A stretch of 64,000 bases of DNA from Anaerospora hongkongensis. GTDB taxonomy: Bacteria; Bacillota; Negativicutes; Sporomusales; DSM-15969. Location: assembly GCF_004339805.1 (NCBI RefSeq), contig NZ_SLUI01000009.1, forward strand, positions 62,001 to 126,000. The letters are read 5' to 3'. Positions 54,146 through 62,631 of this stretch are shown here, piece after piece; within the stretch, counting starts at the first letter, position 1; the number at the start of each line of letters is the position of its first letter. Position numbers and translations under genes: made by a program. Below the pieces are notes generated by a model. That model had not been told where the DNA came from. It saw only the letters and a list, made by a program, of their open reading frames with translations, and did no database searches.

Positions 54146-55171
54146 ATGGACTGGATGACCGTAAAACAGCAGGCCAGAGAAAAATTCCGGGGTTCCTGTC
54201 GTGTATGCCCAGTGTGCAACGGTATTGTTTGTGCCGGTGAGATTCCCGGCATGGGTGGACTTGGGACGGCTGCTTCATTTCGCAATAATCTGGAGGCACT
54301 TGCAAGCTATAAGCTGAATATGCGTACCGTTCATGATGTAACGTCGCCTAAGTTATCCCGGCTTCTCTTTGGCAAGGAAGTGGCTGTACCGGTAATTGCC
54401 GCGGCAATTGGCGGAATCGGACTGAATATGAATGGTGCGATGACTGAGCAGGAATATTGCCGGGCTGTTGTTACTGGCTGTCAGCAAGCCGGTGTGGTGG
54501 CAATGACGGGGGACGGCCCTAAGCCGGAAGTGTTTGATTCCGGCATACAGGCATTGACGGAGCAGCCTGGCTGGGCAATTCCCGTTATTAAACCCCGCAG
54601 TACGGAAAAAATTATTGAGCTGGCCGGGCAGGCTGCAGCAGCAGGTGCACTGGCCTTCGGAGTCGACATAGATGCGGCAGCGTTACTAAACATGACAAAT
54701 GCAGGTCAGCCGGTTGGCCCGAAAACTCAGCAAGAGTTGGAATCCATTAAACGGCATACGACGATTCCGTTTATTGTCAAAGGGATTATGACGCCTGATG
54801 ATGCGGAGTGCTGTGCTGCGGCCGGAGTGGATGCTATTGTTGTAACGAATCATGGCGGCCGGGCGCTTGACCACACACCAGGTACTGCTGAGGTGCTGCC
54901 GGTGATCAGTGAAGCGGTAAAAGGAAAAATGACGATTCTGGTAGATGGCGGTATCCGCAGCGGGACAGATATCCTGAAAATGCTGGCCCTCGGAGCTGAT
55001 GGCGTATTAATCGGAAGGCCGCTGGCAATCGGTGCGGTGGGCGGCGGCGCTGCGGGCGTAGCAATGGTCATTAACAAGCTGGCTGCTGAATTACGGACAG
55101 CGATGGTGCTGACAGGGGTGGGGGATGTAACCACCATCCCCCCTTCTATACTCTGGGGCGGCCGCCGATAA
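54146..55171 (+). CDS. FMN-dependent alpha-hydroxy-acid dehydrogenase family protein
   Basis: A TIM-barrel flavoprotein of 341 residues. The C-terminal FMN site is clear: VTNHGGRALDHTPGTAEVLP with the catalytic His and Arg, LVDGGIRSGTDILKMLALGA and GVLIGRPLAIGA. An N-terminal cysteine group (CRVCPVCNGIVCAGE) is unusual for lactate oxidases and may bind a metal or cluster. The substrate is unknown. The last four codons and the TAA come from repeat copy D, so the end WGGRR is repeat-derived. Confidence 0.82.
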   Translation: MDWMTVKQQAREKFRGSCRVCPVCNGIVCAGEIPGMGGLGTAASFRNNLEALASYKLNMRTVHDVTSPKLSRLLFGKEVAVPVIAAAIGGIGLNMNGAMTEQEYCRAVVTGCQQAGVVAMTGDGPKPEVFDSGIQALTEQPGWAIPVIKPRSTEKIIELAGQAAAAGALAFGVDIDAAALLNMTNAGQPVGPKTQQELESIKRHTTIPFIVKGIMTPDDAECCAAAGVDAIVVTNHGGRALDHTPGTAEVLPVISEAVKGKMTILVDGGIRSGTDILKMLALGADGVLIGRPLAIGAVGGGAAGVAMVINKLAAELRTAMVLTGVGDVTTIPPSILWGGRR

Positions 55172-55281
55172 AGGCTCATCTGCGTTGTTGCGGTCCTTGC
55201 CGGAATCCTCACCGTACGCCCCTGTACGCCTCCGGTTCCGGCAAGGACCACGCCTAGCATCTGAACCTTTCTCGACGGCCT
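55159..55281. repeat. Dispersed intergenic repeat, copy D
   Basis: A single full unit with edges CGGCCGCCGATAAAGG and CTTTCTCGACGGCCT. The arms GGTCCTTGCCGGAA (55192-55205) and TTCCGGCAAGGACC (55236-55249) pair perfectly and differ from copy C at one position on each arm in a compensating way. Similarity to copy C continues to about 55365. It overlaps the 3' end of the flavoprotein gene. Confidence 0.9.
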
Positions 55282-55426
55282 GAGCTGTCGGCAAGGGAGC
55301 TGGGAACGAGGGGAACGAGCTTATGGCGGTTGGTGGTGGTGGGCTCCCCTGCGGGGTGCACAGGGGATAGGCTGCGTTGCTTCACTTGCAGTTAGATTAT
55401 TTTATAGAAAATAGGAGAGGTACACA

Positions 55427-56542
55427 TTGAACAAACATTCCATTCAGCCCCGTGAGGCCGTTCGGGCTTTGCGGGGTTTTACACCTGATTTGTCGGACCG
55501 TACGATTCCTGAGTTGAGGCGGTTGCTGGGCCGTGAGGATATTATTAAGCTTTCTTTCAATGAGAGCCCTTATGGACCGTCGCCGCGGGTAATAACAGCC
55601 TTGGGCGAGGCAGCAGCACAGGCGCATCTGTATCATGATCCGGAAGGCAAAGAATTGCGGGAAGCTCTTGCCAGCCATTTTGGCGTAACAGCGGAGGGGG
55701 TATTTCTAGCTAATGGTGCCGATGAAATTATTACCCTGGTTGGCCAGGCATTTCTATCGCCTGGGGATGAAGTAATTGTTGCTGATCCCACTTTTGGACA
55801 ATATGCTTTTGCAGCGAAACTGATGGGGGCACAACCGGTAGTAGTGCCGGTTCGGCAGGATTTATCCACAGACCTGGAGGCTATGGCTGCTGCAATTACT
55901 GCTTCAACAAAACTGGTTGTGTTATGCAATCCCAATAATCCAACAGGCTTGATCGTGAAAGGTAGTGAACTGGCAGACTTTCTTGCCCGGGTACCTGCCG
56001 AGGTGCTTGTTTTGCTTGATGAAGCGTATGCCGAATACGTCGATGCTCCGGAATTTGTGTCAGGTGTTGAATTAGTGGACAAGTATCCAAATATTATTGC
56101 AGTCCGGACGTTTTCTAAAATTTATGGGTTAGCCGGCCTGCGTCTGGGATATGGAATTGCTCATCCTCAGGTAACAGGGATGATTGATCGTGTCCGGTCA
56201 CCTTTTAATGTGAATGCCCTTGCCCAGACGGCGGCTTTGGCTGCAGTGGCAGATATGCCGTACTGCGCCCGGACAGCTGCTTTCAATGGCGCTGAACGCA
56301 AGCGCGTAACAGAAGCCCTGATACGGCTGGGGTATACGGTGTATCCGTCGCAGACCAATTTTGTGTTTGCTGATACGGGAGAAGACAGTGAAAATGTATG
56401 CCGGGCGTTGGCAAATGAAGGTATAATTATACGTAGCGGCTCTAACTGGTCAATGCCCACATTTGTCCGTATAACCTTGGGGAATTCCTTGCAAAATGAT
56501 AAGCTTATTGCCGTTATAGAAAAATACAAGCAGCAAAAATGA
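55427..56542 (+). CDS. hisC: Histidinol-phosphate aminotransferase
   Basis: A PLP-dependent class I/II aminotransferase of 371 residues. It contains IKLSFNESPYGPSPRV, VLCNPNNPTGLIVKGSEL, LLDEAYAEYVD and the PLP-lysine segment RTFSKIYGLAGLRLGYG. It converts imidazole-acetol phosphate and glutamate in histidine synthesis. No other his gene is near, so an aromatic aminotransferase role is possible. The start is TTG 55427 behind GGAGAGG. Confidence 0.85.
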   Translation: MNKHSIQPREAVRALRGFTPDLSDRTIPELRRLLGREDIIKLSFNESPYGPSPRVITALGEAAAQAHLYHDPEGKELREALASHFGVTAEGVFLANGADEIITLVGQAFLSPGDEVIVADPTFGQYAFAAKLMGAQPVVVPVRQDLSTDLEAMAAAITASTKLVVLCNPNNPTGLIVKGSELADFLARVPAEVLVLLDEAYAEYVDAPEFVSGVELVDKYPNIIAVRTFSKIYGLAGLRLGYGIAHPQVTGMIDRVRSPFNVNALAQTAALAAVADMPYCARTAAFNGAERKRVTEALIRLGYTVYPSQTNFVFADTGEDSENVCRALANEGIIIRSGSNWSMPTFVRITLGNSLQNDKLIAVIEKYKQQK

Positions 56543-56622
56543 GAAAGTTTACCGGAGTTAGCAGGGGAATATACAATTAATGCGAATAATAATACTTAAA
56601 AAATAGTGATGGAGGGTTATTC

Positions 56623-57630
56623 ATGCTAAGAAAAGCAGCAGCATTTTTATTAATTTTTATGCTAGCCGTTACGGTTGGCTGCGGTTCCGGTCAACAGGCG
56701 GCCCCTGCCGATCAGGGAAAGGGCAAAAAAACAATTGTAGTAGCATTGCCGACCTTTACTGGCTATGGCCCATTGCTGGTAGCTAAAGAAAAAGGCTTAT
56801 TTGAAAAGAACGGTTTAGATGTTCAACTGCAGATTATTGATGGTTTAGGTGAAAGAAAGCAGGCTATACTGGCCAACAAAATTCAGGCGATGGCTACGGC
56901 CCTGGATGTAGCGGTATCGCTGGAAGGCGATGGCGTAGCGACAAAAATCGTTTGGGCTTTTGACAGTTCCAATGGAGCAGATGGCATCATCGTTAAAAAT
57001 GGCAAGGGGATCAATACTGTAGCTGATTTAAAAGGCAAGGAGATTGCTTTGCCTGAAGCTGCTACCAGCCACTTTTTCGCGCTTTCTGTACTGGACAAGG
57101 CTGGTTTGAGTGATAAAGATGTGAAGATTGTCAATATGACCGCCGGTGAAGCCGGAGCTGCTTTTGTTGCCGGTAAGGTTGATGCTGCGGTAACCTGGGA
57201 ACCTTGGCTGTCCAAAGGAGCCAATGCGGAAGGAAAAATTCTGGTAAGTACGAAAGATACTCCCGGCCTGATTGCCGATATTGTCGCATTTCGCGCTGAC
57301 TACGTAAAGTCGAATCCTGCTGAGGTGCAGGCTTTTGTTAATGCCTTGAAAGAAGCAACTGATTTTATGGCTGCTAATAAGGACGAAGCCTATAAAATTA
57401 TTGCTGCTGGCTTCAAAATGAAACCGGAAGAAATTAAAGGCGATATGGAAACATTAACGTTCTATGATTTAAATGGCAACAAAGCATTCTTTGGTGCTGC
57501 CGATAAGCCGGGACAAATTTATGATGTTGCTAAAAAAGCAGGTCAATTCTATTTTGATAAAAAGAAAATAGCTAAGCTGCCTAATACGGTAGAGATGATT
57601 GACGGCAGCTTCCTGTCCAAAGTAAAATAA
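56623..57630 (+). CDS. SsuA/NMT1-type ABC transporter substrate-binding lipoprotein
   Basis: A protein of 335 residues with a lipobox (LAVTVGCGSG). The binding-protein core is FTGYGPLLVAKEKGLFEKNG, DVAVSLEGDGVATKIVWAFD and AAVTWEPWLSKGANAEG. Relatives bind sulfonates, nitrate, taurine or pyrimidine precursors, so the substrate is open. A terminator and then the permease follow. ATG 56623 behind GGAGGG. Confidence 0.85.
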   Translation: MLRKAAAFLLIFMLAVTVGCGSGQQAAPADQGKGKKTIVVALPTFTGYGPLLVAKEKGLFEKNGLDVQLQIIDGLGERKQAILANKIQAMATALDVAVSLEGDGVATKIVWAFDSSNGADGIIVKNGKGINTVADLKGKEIALPEAATSHFFALSVLDKAGLSDKDVKIVNMTAGEAGAAFVAGKVDAAVTWEPWLSKGANAEGKILVSTKDTPGLIADIVAFRADYVKSNPAEVQAFVNALKEATDFMAANKDEAYKIIAAGFKMKPEEIKGDMETLTFYDLNGNKAFFGAADKPGQIYDVAKKAGQFYFDKKKIAKLPNTVEMIDGSFLSKVK

Positions 57631-57663
57631 CAGTAATGTTAGGCAGAAGAGGCTTTATGCCCA

Positions 57664-57690
57664 GGCCCGCACTTGCGGGCCGTTTTATTT
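57664..57690 (+). terminator. Terminator or attenuator between binding protein and permease
   Basis: A 7-bp stem GGCCCGC/GCGGGCC (57664-57670 with 57675-57681), then GTTTTATTT. It may lower permease and ATPase expression relative to the binding protein. Confidence 0.75.
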
Positions 57691-57717
57691 AGAAAGCGTA
57701 AGTAGGTGGTGTTCTTG

Positions 57718-58512
57718 TTGAAGTATTTAGTTCCGAAAGCGGATATTCCTGACAGGCTGTATATTACCTTAACGGCATTGTCCTTTGCCCTGCTGCTCGC
57801 AATATGGTCAGGGCTTACGTACAGCGGCTTTGTCCCCATGCTTTTTCTGCCGGCTCCGGATCAGATTGTTACCAGCGCAATTACATTATTCGCTGAGTTT
57901 AATCTAATTGATGATATTCTGGCCAGTGTTGGCCGGGTGACGGCTGGTTTTGTCCTGGCCGCTGTTATTGGCGTTCCCCTGGGAGTTTTGATGGGCAGCC
58001 TGAAGGTCTGTGAGGCCTTTGCGGAACCTTTGCTGGGCTTTTTGCGGTATATGCCGGCCTCGGCCTTTATTCCGCTGTTTATATTGTGGCTGGGTATTGG
58101 TGAGAGTGAAAAAGTAGCAGTTATCTTTTTTGGTACATTCTTTCAGCTGACGCTGATGATCATGGATGTTACGAAGAATGTCTCCCAGGCGCTGATTGAT
58201 ACGGCCTATACCTTAGGCGTATCCCGCAGTGCCGTTTTCTGGCGGATCATCCTGCCGGCCAGCATGCCGGGGATTGTGGATACGCTGCGGATTACGTTTG
58301 GCTGGGCCTGGACCTATTTGGTTGTGGCTGAAATCGTAGCGGCCAGCTCGGGGCTTGGTCATATGATTATGCAGTCGCAGCGTTTTTTAAAAACGTCGCA
58401 TATTATTGTCGGAATTATCATTATCGGGGTTATCGGTATTTTAATTGACGTGTTTTTTAAGAGCTTGTATAAGAAACTCTTTCCCTGGATGGGTAAGGGA
58501 GGGAGTTTATAA
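57718..58512 (+). CDS. SsuC-type ABC transporter permease
   Basis: A protein of about 264 residues with six membrane helices and the EAA loop (IDTAYTLGVSRSAVFWRIIL). Other parts typical of the SsuC/TauC family are FLRYMPASAFIPLFILWLGI and TFGWAWTYLVVAEIVAASSG. TTG 57718 after AGGTGG is my choice; GTG 57706 is in frame. The stop overlaps the ATPase start by one base. Confidence 0.9.
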   Translation: MKYLVPKADIPDRLYITLTALSFALLLAIWSGLTYSGFVPMLFLPAPDQIVTSAITLFAEFNLIDDILASVGRVTAGFVLAAVIGVPLGVLMGSLKVCEAFAEPLLGFLRYMPASAFIPLFILWLGIGESEKVAVIFFGTFFQLTLMIMDVTKNVSQALIDTAYTLGVSRSAVFWRIILPASMPGIVDTLRITFGWAWTYLVVAEIVAASSGLGHMIMQSQRFLKTSHIIVGIIIIGVIGILIDVFFKSLYKKLFPWMGKGGSL

Positions 58513-59297
58513 TGGCGGATAAATTGATCATTGATAATGTTTCCAAGATTTTCAGCGATAAAGGTCAACAGGTAACAGCTTTGCAGAATACCAGTTTTAC
58601 GGTATCGCAAAATGAATTTATTACGATTTTGGGGCCATCAGGCTGCGGAAAATCGACGATCCTGAAGATCATTGCCGGTCTGGAGGAGCCATCAAGCGGC
58701 AAAGTATTACTGGATGGACGTGAAATAAAAGGACCAGGCAGTGACCGGGGCATGGTATTTCAATCGTATACGCTGTTTCCCTGGCTGACGGTGCAGCAAA
58801 ATATTGAATTCGGGCTGGACGTAGCCGGAAAAACAAAAGCAGAGCGCCAGGATATTGCCTGTCACTATCTGGAGAAAATCGGCTTAACCGGTTTTGAAAA
58901 GGCGTATCCCAGCAATTTGTCAGGAGGAATGAAGCAGCGGGTAGCAATTGCCCGTGCCTTGGCTAATGATCCACAGGTGCTGCTCATGGATGAGCCTTTT
59001 GGAGCATTGGACGCTCAGACCAGGACGGTTATGCAGGAACTGCTGCTCACCGTATGGGAAGAGTCTCATAAAACTATTTTGTTTGTTACTCATGATGTGG
59101 ATGAAGCCATCTTTATGGGTGATACCATCTATGTAATGACGGCGCGCCCCGGTAAGATAAAAGCCCGGCTGGAAGTGCCGCTGCTGCGCTCGCGAACCTA
59201 TGATATGAAGCTGGCGGATGGCTTTGTGAATCTCAAAAAACAGGCCCTGGAACTGATTCGGGAAGAAAGCTGGAAAACCGCTAACAGTAATATGTAA
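58512..59297 (+). CDS. SsuB-type ABC transporter ATP-binding protein
   Basis: A 261-residue ATPase: Walker A GPSGCGKST, FQSYTLFPWLTVQQNIEFGL, signature [19 protein letters not shown], Walker B LLMDEPFGALDAQTR and VTHDVDEAIFMGD. It completes the importer with the two genes upstream. ATG 58512 lies in the permease stop codon, behind GGGAGGG. Confidence 0.92.
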   Translation: MADKLIIDNVSKIFSDKGQQVTALQNTSFTVSQNEFITILGPSGCGKSTILKIIAGLEEPSSGKVLLDGREIKGPGSDRGMVFQSYTLFPWLTVQQNIEFGLDVAGKTKAERQDIACHYLEKIGLTGFEKAYPSNLSGGMKQRVAIARALANDPQVLLMDEPFGALDAQTRTVMQELLLTVWEESHKTILFVTHDVDEAIFMGDTIYVMTARPGKIKARLEVPLLRSRTYDMKLADGFVNLKKQALELIREESWKTANSNM

Positions 59298-59311
59298 GGA
59301 GGGCGGCAAAA

Positions 59312-59809
59312 ATGGGCAAGCTATATACGGTGATGGAAACTCCCTGGGGGTATTCGGTGGCTGTCTGGTCGGACGCAGGCTTGTGGGAAATCGGCTTTCC
59401 CAAAAATGATGTGGAAACAGCACTGGCTGATATTCAAACAAGCAATATCACAGAGACTACAGACCATCCTCTGGCAGGGCCATTAGTGCAGCAAATGAAA
59501 AGCTACCTTAAGGGCTTTCCGATTATTTTTGACATACCGATTGACTGGAGCGGCTACACACCTTTTCAGGCGGCTGTACTACGCTATACCAATGAAATTG
59601 GTTATGGGAAAGTGGAAACGTATGGTGAAGTTGCCCGCAATATCCAGCGCCCAAAGGCTTCCCGGGCTGTGGGCGGAGCACTGCACATTAATCGAACGCC
59701 GATTGTGGTGCCTTGCCATCGCGTAATCGGTTCAAATGGCAGCCTAACCGGCTTTGGCGGCGGACTTGATATGAAAGCGGCTTTACTGCTGCTGGAGAAA
59801 AACCAATAA
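59312..59809 (+). CDS. ogt: Methylated-DNA-protein cysteine methyltransferase
   Basis: Repairs O6-alkylguanine by transfer of the alkyl group to its own cysteine. The active site IVVPCHRVIGSNGSLTGFGG and the helix-turn-helix segment TYGEVARNIQRPKASRAVGG are complete. 165 residues, standard. The Arg finger is within the HTH. ATG 59312 after GGAGGG, 14 nt downstream of the ATPase gene. Confidence 0.93.
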   Translation: MGKLYTVMETPWGYSVAVWSDAGLWEIGFPKNDVETALADIQTSNITETTDHPLAGPLVQQMKSYLKGFPIIFDIPIDWSGYTPFQAAVLRYTNEIGYGKVETYGEVARNIQRPKASRAVGGALHINRTPIVVPCHRVIGSNGSLTGFGGGLDMKAALLLLEKNQ

Positions 59810-59883
59810 ACGGAGTATGCATTTCTAAATTTTTCCCTTATAATTAGGATGTAATATATGATATGGCTTAAGGGGGAACGGCC

Positions 59884-60228
59884 GTGTGCGGTTTTTTACT
59901 GAGAATTATCATTAATGCGGTAATCTTGTTTGTAGCCGTGGTTGAATTGCCAGGTATTTTTGTCGATACATTAGGCAGTACACTGCTGGGAGCGGCAATT
60001 ATCGGCATTGCCAATGCCGCTATTCGTCCATTAATGGAATTGACATCAGTGCCGCTGAACATGACAACACTTAGTGGCTTAACCTTTTTCACCAATATTT
60101 TGACTCCCTTTATGGTGGTAAAAACATTACCGGGATTTCAGATTTCCAGTGTCCTTGCTCCCTTTGCAGCCATCGTATTAGTGACGGTTTGCAGCTGTAC
60201 GCTGACTAAAATAATTCAGGACCGGTAA
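59884..60228 (+). CDS. Phage-holin-family-4-type membrane protein (YvlD-like)
   Basis: A protein of 114 residues with four membrane helices (IIINAVILFVAVVELPGIFV; LLGAAIIGIANAAIRPLMEL; LTFFTNILTPFMVV; FAAIVLVTVCSC). The IRPLMELTSVPLNMTTLSG loop fits the PF04020 family. Despite the family name these are chromosomal membrane proteins. GTG 59884 after GGGGAACGG. Confidence 0.8.
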   Translation: MCGFLLRIIINAVILFVAVVELPGIFVDTLGSTLLGAAIIGIANAAIRPLMELTSVPLNMTTLSGLTFFTNILTPFMVVKTLPGFQISSVLAPFAAIVLVTVCSCTLTKIIQDR

Positions 60229-60239
60229 CATAAAGGAGA

Positions 60240-60268
60240 GGACTTGGTGAAAACCAAGTCCCTTTTTG
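60240..60268 (+). terminator. Terminator with GAAA tetraloop
   Basis: A 9-bp stem GGACTTGGT/ACCAAGTCC (60240-60248 with 60253-60261), a GAAA loop and TTTTTG. The rest up to 60417 holds no feature I can name. Confidence 0.88.
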
Positions 60269-60417
60269 TTCTTCGTTCTTTCGGCCTTTATGATCCTTTC
60301 GGAAATAGCCGGTCCGTAGGATACGAAAAAAAAGAAACGGATTCTATCTTGGCTTGTGAACCTGTTTGTTTTTATGATGGAAACTAGCATAAATAATACT
60401 TTCTGGAGGATGATGAA

Positions 60418-61224
60418 ATGGATATTAAATTAGTCGCCCTTGACCTTGACGATACACTTTTGGATAAAAGCCTGGCTGTATCCCCCCGGACACGTGAGGC
60501 TATTGCCCAGGCAATAGCGAAAGGGGTCACCGTGACGGTGGCCACTGGCCGGATGTACAGCTCTGCTTTAATTTATGCGAAACAATTGGAATTGGATGTG
60601 CCGCTGATTACGTATAACGGTGGGTTAATCCGCCGGGTTCAATCCGGGGAGACCTTGTACCACATGCCGGTGGATGAGCAGGTGGCAAGAGATGTTTTGT
60701 CCCTGTTCCATAAGAATGGCTGGTACATTCAGTCGTACGTAGATGATATCCTATATGTGGCAGAGCATAATGAGACTTCCCGCTACTACGAAAGAATGAC
60801 CGGCATTAAAGCAGTTGCACTGGGTGAGGCCTTTTATACGATGGCCGGAGCACCGACAAAAATGCTGGCGCTTACCAGTGAAGTACAGCTGGGGGAAATT
60901 GAAAAGCAGGTGCGGTTAACTTTTGGTGATCATCTTTATATTGCCAAATCGAAACCAACCTATTTGGAAATGACGCACCCGCAGGTGAATAAGGGACATG
61001 CTTTGGCTTTCCTGGCAGAAAAACTCGGCATTACCCGTCAGCAGGTGATGGCTGTCGGCGACTCACAAAATGATCTGGATATGATTGAATATGCCGGCTG
61101 GGGTGTTGCTATGGGCAATGCGGCTGCCAATGTAAAAGCTGCTGCCCAAGCGGTAACCGGCCATCATGATGCCGAAGGGGTAGCGGAAGCGATCGAACAA
61201 TATGTGCTGAAAAATAATGGGTAA
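60418..61224 (+). CDS. Cof-type HAD-IIB phosphatase
   Basis: A protein of 268 residues. HAD motif I LVALDLDDTLLDKS, motif II VTVATGRMYSS, the motif III lysine in VNKGHALAFLAEKLGITR and motif IV MAVGDSQNDLDMIEYAG are all intact. It dephosphorylates small phosphorylated metabolites, often sugar phosphates or flavins; the substrate is unknown. ATG 60418 after TGGAGG. Confidence 0.9.
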   Translation: MDIKLVALDLDDTLLDKSLAVSPRTREAIAQAIAKGVTVTVATGRMYSSALIYAKQLELDVPLITYNGGLIRRVQSGETLYHMPVDEQVARDVLSLFHKNGWYIQSYVDDILYVAEHNETSRYYERMTGIKAVALGEAFYTMAGAPTKMLALTSEVQLGEIEKQVRLTFGDHLYIAKSKPTYLEMTHPQVNKGHALAFLAEKLGITRQQVMAVGDSQNDLDMIEYAGWGVAMGNAAANVKAAAQAVTGHHDAEGVAEAIEQYVLKNNG

Positions 61225-61329
61225 ACAGTAATAATCGCTGCGCTTACCATCATAGTCATGTAATGCTTGGGTTGCCGATCGGTTTTTTAGACAACCGGAA
61301 CTTCGCGGCAGCTGTGAAGGAGGGAAAGC

Positions 61330-62469
61330 ATGCGTATTATTATTGCACCTGACTCCTATAAAGGAAGTGTGTCGGCTCTAGGCGTGGCAGAGGCGATGGA
61401 GCGGGGCGTTCTTCACATTTTTCCTGACGCTGAAATCATAAAGATCCCAATTGCCGATGGCGGTGAAGGAACCGTTGATGCTTTGGTCACTGCTACAGGC
61501 GGACAAAAGCTGTATCAGGCAGTACGAGGTCCGCTCGGGGACACGATTGAAGCCTATTGGGGCGTACTGGGGGATGGAGAGACAGCGATTATTGAAATGG
61601 CTGCTGCTTCCGGGCTGCCGCTTATCCCCAAAGAGCGGCGGGATCCTCGTGTTGCCAGTACCTATGGTACCGGAGAATTAATGAAGGCTGCTTTGGACAA
61701 AGGCTTGCGCAAAATGATTATCGGAATTGGCGGCAGTGCCACTAATGATGGCGGCGCCGGTATGGCTCAGGCGCTTGGTGCCCGCCTGCTGGACAGTCAG
61801 GGACAGGAGTTGCAGCCGGGGGGTGCTGCGCTTATTCAATTGGCAGCAATTGATTTGGCCGGGCTGGATCCTCGTCTGGCTGATACCTCTATCATGGTGG
61901 CGTGTGATGTTGACAATCCGTTGTGCGGCTTGCGGGGGGCGTCGGCGGTATACGGACCTCAAAAGGGCGCAACTCCTAAGATGGTATCACAGCTGGATGA
62001 GGCCTTAGCTAATTTCGCCTGTATAGCTAAGCAAGTTACCGGCAAGGATGTAGCTGACTGCTCCGGTGCGGGTGCTGCCGGTGGACTGGGTGCCGGTCTG
62101 TTGTTCTTCACCAATGCCAGGCTGCGTCCTGGAGTGGAAATTGTGTTGGAAGCAACCGGCTTTACTGAACTTGCTGAGAAAGCGAATCTGATTATTACTG
62201 GTGAAGGACGAACGGATTTTCAAACTGCCTTTGGCAAAGCTCCGGTGGGGGTAGCGAAGACTGCTAAACAGTACGGTGTGCCTGTTGTTTGCTTATCAGG
62301 TGGTCTGGGGGAAGGGGCAGATGCGGTACTCAATCAGGGAATTGATGCAGTTATGTCTGTTATCCCTCAGCCGATGGTACTGGAAGAGTGTGTTAAGCAG
62401 GGAGCGGAGTTGATTGAGTCTGCTGCCATTCGTCTGTGCCGTCTGCTTCAGGTGGGTAGGCGAATTTAA
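61330..62469 (+). CDS. Glycerate 2-kinase (GarK/GlxK family)
   Basis: A protein of 379 residues starting MRIIIAPDSYKGSVSALGVA. Further family parts are PIADGGEGTVDALVTATGG, IGIGGSATNDGGAGMAQALG, GLGAGLLFFTNARLRPG and ITGEGRTDFQTAFGKAPVG. It phosphorylates glycerate with ATP and feeds glycolysis. ATG 61330 after GGAGGG. Confidence 0.93.
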   Translation: MRIIIAPDSYKGSVSALGVAEAMERGVLHIFPDAEIIKIPIADGGEGTVDALVTATGGQKLYQAVRGPLGDTIEAYWGVLGDGETAIIEMAAASGLPLIPKERRDPRVASTYGTGELMKAALDKGLRKMIIGIGGSATNDGGAGMAQALGARLLDSQGQELQPGGAALIQLAAIDLAGLDPRLADTSIMVACDVDNPLCGLRGASAVYGPQKGATPKMVSQLDEALANFACIAKQVTGKDVADCSGAGAAGGLGAGLLFFTNARLRPGVEIVLEATGFTELAEKANLIITGEGRTDFQTAFGKAPVGVAKTAKQYGVPVVCLSGGLGEGADAVLNQGIDAVMSVIPQPMVLEECVKQGAELIESAAIRLCRLLQVGRRI

Positions 62470-62502
62470 TATTTACAACAGCTAAATTATGGGTTATAGT
62501 GA

Positions 62503-62538
62503 GATTGTTAACTTTTATTAAAATGAAAGTTAACAATC
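62503..62538. promoter_or_regulatory. BirA-type biotin operator, perfect copy
   Basis: GATTGTTAACTTT (62503-62515) and AAAGTTAACAATC (62526-62538) are exact inverted copies. The two GTTAAC hexamers are 16 bp apart, or 22 bp from centre to centre. This matches the known BirA signal of Firmicutes, TTGTTAAC, 14-16 bp, GTTAACAA. It lies before the bioW genes. Confidence 0.85.
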
Positions 62539-62577
62539 TTTCTTTTATATTTAGTAAGGTTAGTTAGCTATAAGGTG

Positions 62578-62611
62578 ATGGTTAACTTGATTTTAAAGTG
62601 TGGTTAACGAA
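62578..62611. promoter_or_regulatory. Second, degenerate BirA-type operator
   Basis: Two GTTAAC hexamers (62581-62586, 62603-62608) are again exactly 16 bp apart, with imperfect flanks (ATGGTTAACTTG, GTGGTTAACGAA). It sits 74 bp downstream of the first operator and ends just before the ribosome site. Confidence 0.6.
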
Positions 62612-62631
62612 ATGTGGAGGATGTGTCAGGA

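Noticed and set aside
41939..55260. Three - strand open frames (41939-42178, 50950-51276, 54850-55260) with related sequences such as GGVQGRTVR
   Set aside because: They arise only from the dispersed repeat read backwards, overlap real + strand genes and have no ribosome sites.
55291..55426. T-box or his-leader attenuator before hisC
   Set aside because: The segment is the extended tail of repeat copy D; no T-box core or histidine-codon leader peptide is visible.
62461..62613. TPP or other vitamin riboswitch before the transporter-like gene
   Set aside because: The leader is short and its symmetry is that of protein-binding operators, not of a riboswitch fold.
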